A stretch of 64,000 nucleotides of DNA from Xestospongia bergquistia (taxonomy: Eukaryota; Porifera; Demospongiae; Haplosclerida; Petrosiidae): the NCBI GenBank assembly GCA_963965975.1, contig OZ014413.1, positions 3,110,001-3,174,000 on the forward strand, read 5' to 3'. The notes under the pieces were generated by a model. That model made no database searches. It was given only the letters and a program-made list of their open reading frames with translations, and had not been told where the DNA came from. The position numbers and the translations under genes are program-made. Below are positions 56,113 to 64,000 of the stretch, piece by piece (position 1 is the stretch's first letter; each line of letters begins with the position of its first letter).

Positions 56113-56649
56113 ATGTCGTCGAGCCATGGATTTTACAAGACAGCAGGTAAAATTTTGGGACCTCCTTTAAATACTGTCTCCTCATCATGCCGGAATTTAC
56201 AACAATATGAAAACGACGATGCCGCATTCTCGGTTAAAGTGAAACGGTCAAAATATGAGTGTATCTCAGGCTCCAAAAAAATGTATCGTGTGTACCTTAA
56301 TAAGGACATTTTCCACTGGAATATTATATTACACCATGAGGAAGAAGGAAGCACATACCCCTTCCTTACAATTGAAATTTATACTACTAAGGAATATGGA
56401 AAAATAATTCCAGTAATGAAGGAACTACAGCAGAATGAAATTAATACTGAGTGGGAAATATTTGACATTGAAATAAAACTGGATACTTTATGTGAAATTG
56501 CTGATAAAGTAGTAGCTAAGATGGGAGAATATAACTTGTTCACAAATGACTGCCAAATATTTTGTAATGACCTTTTGCTTGATTTACACCTGATTGATAA
56601 ACCATTTTCTACATCATTTGGTCCAGATATATCAAAACAGTCAACTTAA
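56113..56649 (+). CDS. 178-aa protein, candidate papain-like (LRAT/PPPDE/NlpC-type) fold
   Basis: Intact single-exon frame. The ATG at 56113 is preferred to the in-frame TTG two codons upstream. Features: 'DIFHWNIILHHEEEG' (a His followed by a beta-strand) in the middle and 'YNLFTNDCQIFCNDLLLDLH' (an Asn-Asp-Cys with a following helix) near the end, with 'PFLTIEIY' strands between. His ... Cys order and a Cys at the start of a helix are the hallmarks of circularly permuted papain-like enzymes such as LRAT, PPPDE and H-REV107 proteins. That makes a thioester-forming acyltransferase or deubiquitinase-like activity possible; this is inference only. No signal peptide or membrane segment. A decayed 3' end lies at 22503-22555. 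An upstream frame (55845-56051, ending 'YMGVVKIEIPVKTG') has no ATG and is probably not part of it. Confidence 0.6.
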   Translation: MSSSHGFYKTAGKILGPPLNTVSSSCRNLQQYENDDAAFSVKVKRSKYECISGSKKMYRVYLNKDIFHWNIILHHEEEGSTYPFLTIEIYTTKEYGKIIPVMKELQQNEINTEWEIFDIEIKLDTLCEIADKVVAKMGEYNLFTNDCQIFCNDLLLDLHLIDKPFSTSFGPDISKQST

Positions 56650-57128
56650 TACACAGAAGATTTAATACGATTATAACTGAATATAATCTTTTAAAGTAGT
56701 AAACGAACTTTATTATTACAAGACTAAATAAAACAATAATTATTAAAATATGGTGTGTATAATTTTCATTAATAATAATTTATATAGATTTATCTTTAAA
56801 AACTTTTAAAAATTGTTTGCTGAGATTCATAACAGCTGTGGGCTATAAAATTGCCATATGCATCTGTGCAAATATCAGTCTAATCAAACCTTGCACCCCC
56901 ATACCAATTTTGAAGAGACTTAGTTGTATGAATAAGCCTTAACAGATGACATAACAAACACACACATTTCATGTAATAAGACAACAAAAAGACCTCTGCA
57001 TTTCTCTGCAAGTAGGTCAAAAGAAGCCTCCTGATGGTATGGAAAGGACCAGCATTTTATAATACTAGGTTAATAAAACATACATTATGTTCAGTATTCA
57101 ATACATAAAACACGTTCCTATTATGATA

Positions 57129-59360
57129 TATCTTTCTTTGTTAAGTGGTTCCCTATATCTTCAGTATTGTCAAGGTGGAAGCACAACCTTCTTTATTTAG
57201 ACAAGATTGTGAAGTCATAGAGACTGTTAAGGTTCAAGTCAACTCTCTGGGAGCAAAGCACACTCATCATGATAATTTACTTTATGTAAAATAACATGTT
57301 TTGAAAAGAACAATGACTGCACAATGCATAAGAATGTGCATGTCATGTTTGAATGAAGTTGTTGACTTTTTTGTTCATGAACTTGTTGTATTGGCTCACC
57401 CTTAACGTCTACCTTTATCACTTGTACATTATGTTCAGTATTCAATACATAAAACATGTTCCTATTACGATATATAGCCTTTGGGTAGTTTATATAGAAA
57501 CGGTGGTGTTAAAAACAAGATATCAGGAAATGTTAAATCATGATGTTGGCTTAACAATTAGATCCATAGAGTTATCCTTAGACATGAAACTGTTAAACTC
57601 TTAAGGATAAGATACAGAGTCAGTAACCTCTCCAAAGTTGTTGCTCGATTGAATGTATATTTAAATCTTCATATCATAAGCTAAAGCATGCTAGAGAAAA
57701 CTACTGACTGTGTGTAGTAGTTTGTTTAAGGGCTACAGAAAACTTTAGAATATAGTTAAACCCAAATCATTATTTTACTTTTCAATAATTGTTGTCATTT
57801 AGTTATTATATTAAAATTAATGTCAAATAATAACTATCAATACCTATACACCATGTATGGCCATTATGAACTTTAACCAAACTACCACTTCCATCAATTG
57901 GATGTTTGTATACAATTTGTTACCATTGGCTGTTCCCAGCTGAGTATATAGTGAATTATAGTGTTAGCAGAGTTCACACCCCAAAGATAATTAGCAGACC
58001 TTGTAATAATATTGTCAACACACCAGGGATCTCATTCAACTGATGACCTGAAATTTTAGAAACTGAAAGAAATAATAAAGATAATAAGGTCTTGAATATC
58101 TTTCTTTGTTGAGTGGTTCTCTATATCTTCAGTATTGTCAAGGTGGAAGTACAACCTTCTTTATTTAGACAAGATTGTGAAGTCATAGAGACTGTTAAGG
58201 TTCAAGTCAACTCTCTGGGAGCAAAGCACACTCATCATGATAATTTACTTTATGTAAAATAACATGTTTTCAAAAGAACAATGACTGCACAATGCATAAG
58301 AATGTGCATGTCATGTTTGAATGAAGTTGTTGACTTTTTTGTTCATGAACTTGTTGTATTGGCTCACCCTTAACGTCTACCTTTATCACTTGTACATTAT
58401 GTTCAGTATTCAATACATAAAACATGTTCCTATTACGATATATAGCCTTTGGGTAGTTTATATAGAAACGGTGGTGTTAAAAACAAGATATCAGGAAATG
58501 TTAAATCATGATGTTGGCTTAACAATTAGATCTATAGAGTTATCCTTAGACATGAAACTGTTAAACTCTTAAGGATAAGATACAGAGTCAGTAACCTCTC
58601 CAAACTTGTTGCTCGATTGAATGTATATTTAAATCTTCATATCATAAGTTAAAGCATGCTAGAGAAAACTACTGACAGTGTGTAGTAGTTTGTTTAAGGG
58701 CTACAGAAAACTTTAGATTATAGTTAAACCCAAATCATTATTTTACTTTTCAATAATTGTTGTCATTTAGTTATTATATTAAAATTAATGTCAAATAATA
58801 ACTATCAATACCTATACACCATGTATGGCCATTATGAACTTTAACCAAACTACCACTTCCATCAATTGGATTTTTGTATACAATTTGTTACCATTGGCTG
58901 TTCCCAGCTGAGTACAGTGAATTATAGTGTTAGCAGAGTTCACACCCCAAAGATAATTAGCAGACCTTGTAATAATATTGTCAACACACCAGGGATCTCA
59001 TTCAACTGATGACCTGAAACTTTAGAAACTGAAAGAAATAATAAAGATAATAAGGACTTGAATATCTTTCTTTGTTGAGTGGTTCTCTATATCCTCAGTA
59101 TTGTCAAGGTGGAAGCACAGCCTTCTTTATTTAGACAAGATTGTGAAGTCATAGAGACTGTTAAGGTTCAAGTAAACTCTCTGGGAGCAAAGTACACTCA
59201 TCATGATAATTTACTTAATGTAAAATAACATGTTTTGAAAAGAACAATGACAGCACAATGCATAAGAATGTGCAATGTCATGTTTGAATGAAGTTGTTGA
59301 CTTTTTTGTTCATGAACTTGTTTGTATTGGCTCACCCTTAACGTCTATCTTTATCATAAC
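57129..59360. repeat. Tandem repeat of a ~967-bp unit, 2.3 copies
   Basis: Units start near 57129, 58097 and 59061 (TCTTTCTTTGTT.AGTGGTTC). Copies 1 and 2 are almost identical over the whole unit: the non-coding 83-codon frame at 57353 recurs unchanged at 58321. The third copy stops near 59355 within the unit. Small insertions (for example GTATATAGTG against GTACAGTG) distinguish the copies. No gene is supported in the unit. A diverged homologue is at 22040-22460. Confidence 0.9.
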
Positions 59361-59564
59361 TATTTACCACATTCTTTGAATAGAGTTACTATCCTTACAT
59401 TTTACAGATCAGAGATGAGACAAGGGAAGGAAAAATGTAGGTAGACTATCCGAGATACATAAATCACGTGCTTTACTTCTACCCGTGCTTTACTTCTACT
59501 TCTACACGTAATTTTCACTAAGCTAACTTCCTGCGACTTCTGAGTGTGAATTGACTATAGTACA

Positions 59565-60115
59565 CCATAGACATTCTTAGCTCTACAATCTTCGTTGAGA
59601 CTATCTCCATGCTGACCAAAACATTCAATTCATGGGGGCATCTGAATTAATGCCAATGAAGTTTCGATATTCATCTGATTGTTTCATAAAATGTTCATGA
59701 ACTATCTACTATATATGGTAGTCTCATTGCCTCTCACTCGTAATTTGTAATGTTTAGCCAGTAAAATGAACAGCACTAGTATAATAAAAATGAGAACAGT
59801 TTTACTTAAGAAATAATAAAAGCCACAACCAGAATGTAAATATTCAAATAGAGTCTTAAAATACATGCTCATCAGTATAGCTAAGCCTATGATAGCATAT
59901 CTAATCCCAACCATTAATCCTCTTGTTGACCTTTGTGATTGTGCAACTGTGAACTCCAAACTTATTGTTAAAACCAGAAAGTAAGCTATGCCACTAAAGT
60001 ATACTTAAAATCATGATAATTTCTCATATATCTGCATTTACACTTCACACAAATAATCATAATTAATTTTAATAGTCAAAGAAAAACTCAGCAAGAATTG
60101 ATACATATAATGAAA
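59565..60115 (-). pseudogene. C-terminal fragment of the SLC15-like transporter (copy 3)
   Basis: A near-identical repeat of 54907-55470: same missing codons, same early stop, with 'KHYKLRVRGNETTIYSR' at the end. It begins with the same plus-strand flank (AGTACACCATAGACATTCTT) right after the tandem repeat and ends where the inverted-repeat element at 60129 starts. Confidence 0.85.
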
Positions 60116-60128
60116 AGCACTAAAGTGC

Positions 60129-60627
60129 AAACCCTCGGCGCAAAAGTAAAGTGTGGAATTAGCAGAGATCAAATTATGCCCTACATGTTTTTCAAAGAGA
60201 AGATATTGATACCTTTGGCAGAGCACACTCATCCTATTTTAATTTCCACCTACACCTTTTTTATTTTAGGCTAAGTTGGCTTTGTAGGAACTGCTTATAC
60301 AAGATAGGTAAGTAGCATTCCAGAACACATGCGCTTTTTCAGCGTCATTGTAATCAAAAGGTGGGCTGCACTGCATATTGTTGTTGGGTATTTCCCTGTG
60401 GTTCTGCAAAAATGGCCACGTCGATGTATAGGACAGCACCGCTCGATCTCCGCAACGCCGCATTTTCAGAGAAAACCGTCCGATTAAACTGATCCTCACA
60501 GTCCGCTTGGTAACTAATATCGTTTTCATGCCGAATAGCCGTTCGAGAAGGGAGTTGAAGCGGTAACAGACAGACAGACAGACAAACCAACTACTATAAC
60601 CCTCGCTGCGCATGCGCGCCGAGGGTT
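60129..60627. mobile_element. ~500-bp inverted-repeat element with AACCCTCGGCGC ends
   Basis: The left end AACCCTCGGCGC and the right end GCGCGCCGAGGGTT are inverted. The interior is clearly GC-richer than the surroundings (60400-60600) and carries a CAGACAGACAGACAGACA microsatellite. Minus-strand ORFs inside ('WFVCLSVCYRFNSLLERLF') cover the microsatellite and are probably not genes. Non-autonomous DNA element. Confidence 0.65.
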
Positions 60628-60742
60628 AATAATAATATTTTCATAAACATAAAAATTTTGTGGTACTGCCCACATTCAATACATTTCAGAGGAAAAGTTT
60701 GCTTATCAAAAAGGAGGAGGGTCCAGACTATATGGGTGTGGT

Positions 60743-63700
60743 CATGTGTTATGTGTTTTTATGTAGTAGTGAGAGAATTTAGCATATTCATTATTCAATT
60801 GCATAGTAGTAACATCACTTTCTTAACTTTAGAAGACTCAGCTACTTATGTAGTGAGTTTCTTTAGTCATTTCTATTATGTTTCTTTTCACTTTTACTAT
60901 CATCCGTAGATTTTTTATTTTTTAATTTACTTTTTATCATTATATGAAGGTTTACTAGTGTTGATTAATATTATTAGGTACTTGCTAAAATAAGCCTATA
61001 AGTCAACTTTCACATCACTTTAGAGCATCATTATGTAGTGAATTGATTTCTGTACATTATCCATGCACTCTGTGCTTAATGATAGTAGCTTTGTGTTAAG
61101 CACATGCTATGTTAATGTTTTTTATTATCTTCAGGAAACTACATACATTTATTGGAAAAAGCCATGGAAGAAGGTCATGTTGTTGTCAAGTGGAGCAAAT
61201 TCTCTATCTGTGGTCCTCCAAAAACTGGCAAATCATCTTTTCTTAAACTACTTTTTGGTGACCCTCCTGGACCATCTGATTTTCACGACAGCACTCCAAT
61301 AGTTGCTGTGCATCAAGCTAGGAAATTACAAATAGTGACTGACTGCTGTCATGAAGGATGAGAGAAGTGAGTTTCTTTGGGAGATACTTAATCATGAAAC
61401 TTTAAAAACTATGATTGCTGGAGGAATAAATGATGGAATCAGATGTCCTCAATTCGCACCCATTCAAGCTGATCAACCAATGGAAGATCCATTCAATAGT
61501 AACTTTCCAAATGAACCTGTAGAAGAAAAGTTCATTGATCTATTAGTAGATGACTTAGCAGGAATAGAAGACATGGACAGCGAGCCTAAGTTGGACACAC
61601 TAGGAGAAACATATCAACAACAATTTTTACCAGTTTATCGTGACATAAGTCAAGCGCCTATCTCATACAAAAAAAATCAGACAAACTTTACGAATCACAT
61701 TGGATTTATGCTATTGATACTGGAGGTCAGGCTGCCTTTTTAGACATTGCTCCAGCCTTGCTGGGTTATCACTCAGTCAATATTTTTACACATAAACTGA
61801 CTGAGCAGTTTGATGATAAAGCCAAGTTCTTCTACAGTGTAAAAGGAAAAATTGTCGGCGAGCCAATTGTAAGAGATATTACAAATATACAATTGCTTGA
61901 GGCATCAATTCGCTTGTTATCAGCTGTACATCCACCAAAATTACCTAATATAATTGAACCTGTCAAAGAGCCATGCCACATTGTAGTAGGAACTTTTTTT
62001 GATGAAATTAGTAAGTCTAAGGAATCACTACATGACAAAAATGAACGCATTCAGTCAACTTTGGAGCAATATCAGATACTCAAGCATAGGGGTAAAGTAA
62101 TTTTTCCTATAAACACTACTGGCAGAGGTGACTGTGAAAGAAGTATGGCTAATGAGATCCGCCGTAAGATATGCCAGTATTATATTAAGGCTGAAATTCC
62201 AGCTAGATGGTTCATCTTTCAACTAGAGCTGGATCAATTTCAAAAGAGATCTGAAAATAAGATAGTTAGTCTATCCATGTGTGTAGAAATTGGTAAAGCT
62301 CTTACGATGGACAAAGCAGAAGTTAATGCAGCTCTAATGTATTTTCATGATCTCACTATCTTTTTTTATTTTGATATTCTGCCAAGTGTGGTATTTTTAC
62401 ACGCACAACCACTCTTTGATCTGCTTTCTGATATCATTAGCATTTCTTTTGCTGATGATGTTGACAGTTTATTTGATAAAGGTATCAGTATTCTTGATGA
62501 TGATCATGAAGAACTTAAAAACAATGGAATATTTAAGGAAGGGTTGTTGACATGTTAAGAGTTACATTTTTCATATGGCTTCTCTTCTGAGTTCTAAGCA
62601 AAGAATTTTCTTAAATTAATGACAAATCTATTCATTTTTGCTTCTCTACCTAAGCAAAAAGAAAATGATGAAGTGAAGTACTTTGTCCCATCCATTTTAC
62701 CTTATTTTCCACTCAATGAATCAACTCTAAGCCGTTTTAAAAAATATGTTGACCCTTTGATTATAACATGGGATATGAGGCCCAAGGTCTGTTCCCTGCA
62801 TTGATTGTGAATTTGCTACATTATGAAGGTCCAATAAAATTTTATCTTCCAGCATCTGGATCTAAATTGCTTCACTCTCGTAATGCAATTAGCTTACATA
62901 CTAACAATGGTTGTGTTCATTTGATTGATTCTAACTGTTGGATGGATATTTATTTCTCAGGTCCTATTAACAAATGTTTTACTGTTCATAATGCTATAAC
63001 TGAAAGAATTTTTGAGGTCATGAGCAAGTTCCGTTATTTAGACAGTAAAAATAGTCCAAAGAAAGCTTTTTACTGTTCAGAATGCCGAGATAAACAATTC
63101 TGCTATATACATGAAGATGAAACACTTTTTTGTGATAATTGCCTTGAAAACTCATCTATTAATGAACCACGACGAAAACCATGGTTTTCAGATGAAAGTA
63201 AGTTTCTGTTTCTTATAAGTATCAGAAAATAAATATAATTTATATTACATTCTATTAATCATAATTATAACTTACGCTTGATAAGTATTTCATATAATGT
63301 TTAAGGTTCCTAACACTGGAGCATATGTACAGTTTACACAATTACAATTACAAAATGCATGAAGTATTGCATGTAATGGAGATCAATATGTAAATTATGT
63401 ACAATGATGCTATTAAGCAATTTATACAGAAATGGCTTCAAATGTTATAACAGATCTGATAAGTTCATAAATTTATCTAGAGTGTTCTCATATTTAGTGA
63501 AATAATTATAAATAATCATATGATTATAACCTTTTAAAATTATTGCTAACATCACCATGTATTTTTTGACATTGACTAGTGTGAGTTTTGTAGTAATATA
63601 GCTTTTGCATGGTTTTGACAACGTTCTCTCTAATTTGCAGAGACGTGTGATGTATTAAAGAAAATCCCCAATGATTATGAACTTCTTAATCTCTTAGCTG

Positions 63701-63942
63701 ACATTAGTGCTGATTGGCAAGATATTGGTTTGGCACTCAAAATTGATGACAATGATTTAAAAGGGATATCAAACCATGCAGAAGATAGTGACAACTATAA
63801 ACTATTCAAAGTAATTAGAAAGTGGATGGAAAGAAAACAATCCTCTGTCACTTGGGAAACAGTGATTTTTGCTATCAAAGGACCTGTTTTGAATAACAAG
63901 CAAAAAGCTGATGACATACGTAAATACTTGGCCTCCCTATAA
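60743..63942 (+). pseudogene. Segmental duplicate of the Roc-COR and last Death exons, broken
   Basis: A copy of 47508-51220 including introns, so not retrocopied. The Roc-COR exon (about 61136-63197) has a 4-base insertion near 61340, two single-base insertions between 61650 and 61675 (which together restore the frame), CAA to TAA at 62556, another TAA near 62596, and a 7-base deletion near 62785. The final Death exon (63641-63942) is nearly intact but a one-base loss shortens the C terminus ('KYLASL'). About 500 bases of the intervening intron are missing. No exons for the leader or for the seven upstream Death domains accompany it. Confidence 0.9.
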
Positions 63943-64000
63943 AGTCCTTATGAATATGAGCTTACACATGATACTATATATGTTATTATATAATTATACA

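Noticed and set aside
57353..58572. Two identical 83-codon ORFs
   Set aside because: Identity is explained by the 967-bp tandem repeat; the third unit and the 22-kb relative do not preserve the frame, so there is no sign of coding constraint.
60266..60613. Minus-strand 115-codon ORF
   Set aside because: Lies entirely within an inverted-repeat element and crosses a CAGA microsatellite; no supported coding features.

Overview
This window is metazoan nuclear DNA, most probably from a demosponge; Amphimedon queenslandica is my best guess. The basis is AT-rich sequence, very short GT-AG introns (about 45-70 bp in the ABHD genes), TA microsatellites, many small inverted-repeat transposons, Tc1, hAT, THAP/PIF, gypsy and non-LTR relics, and Death-domain/ROCO architectures of a kind typical of sponges. 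Species assignment is inference. No tRNA, rRNA or CRISPR array was seen.

1-10 kb: two head-to-tail alpha/beta-hydrolase genes of the ABHD1/ABHD3 (EMB8/YheT-like) family. The first is cut by the window edge and the second (6664-9053) is complete, with the same exon phases throughout. Between them lie a 1.5-kb tandem duplication, a G/C-tract hairpin and remnants of a Death-like exon. A better preserved copy of that exon, with one stop codon, follows the second gene. 10-15 kb: a decayed minus-strand gene (unnamed domain, array of six short coiled-coil exons, leucine-rich repeats), a relic of a 2A-leader exon, and coiled-coil exon relics. 15-18 kb: an inverted-repeat element, a truncated DEDDh-type exonuclease and an intact intronless POT/SLC15-like transporter.

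19-29 kb: broken retroelement pieces, a transporter fragment, and the minus-strand SUGT1 (SGT1) co-chaperone gene with CS and SGS exons and a decayed second copy of its last exon. 29-36 kb is mostly mobile DNA: a CR1/L2-like non-LTR 5' half, a Tc1 element, a degenerate ~110-bp tandem repeat, and a THAP + DDE_4 (PIF/Harbinger-type) transposase relic.

36.26-51.22 kb holds the most interesting gene. I could assemble twelve exons in one frame (about 1709 aa). It starts with a leader containing a hydrophobic stretch and a canonical 2A-like motif (GDVELNPGP). Eight Death-like domains of two types follow, then a Roc GTPase-COR module with a cysteine cluster. Seven of the eight Death-like domains precede Roc-COR and the eighth closes the protein. 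Every intron is phase 1. I read this as an NLR-like or ROCO-type innate immune or cell-death receptor whose leader may be separated from the body by ribosomal skipping. SGT1, a known co-chaperone of NLR proteins, lies on the same segment, which may be coincidence.

51-64 kb: gypsy and L2-like fragments, a TRIM-like pseudogene, a small intact His/Cys (papain-like candidate) gene, C-terminal fragments of the transporter, a ~967-bp tandem repeat, an inverted-repeat element, and a segmental duplicate of the Roc-COR + Death end of the big gene that is broken by frameshifts and stops. The picture is a rapidly rearranging locus in which symmetric phase-1 Death exons, the 2A leader exon and the Roc-COR exon are copied, moved and lost.
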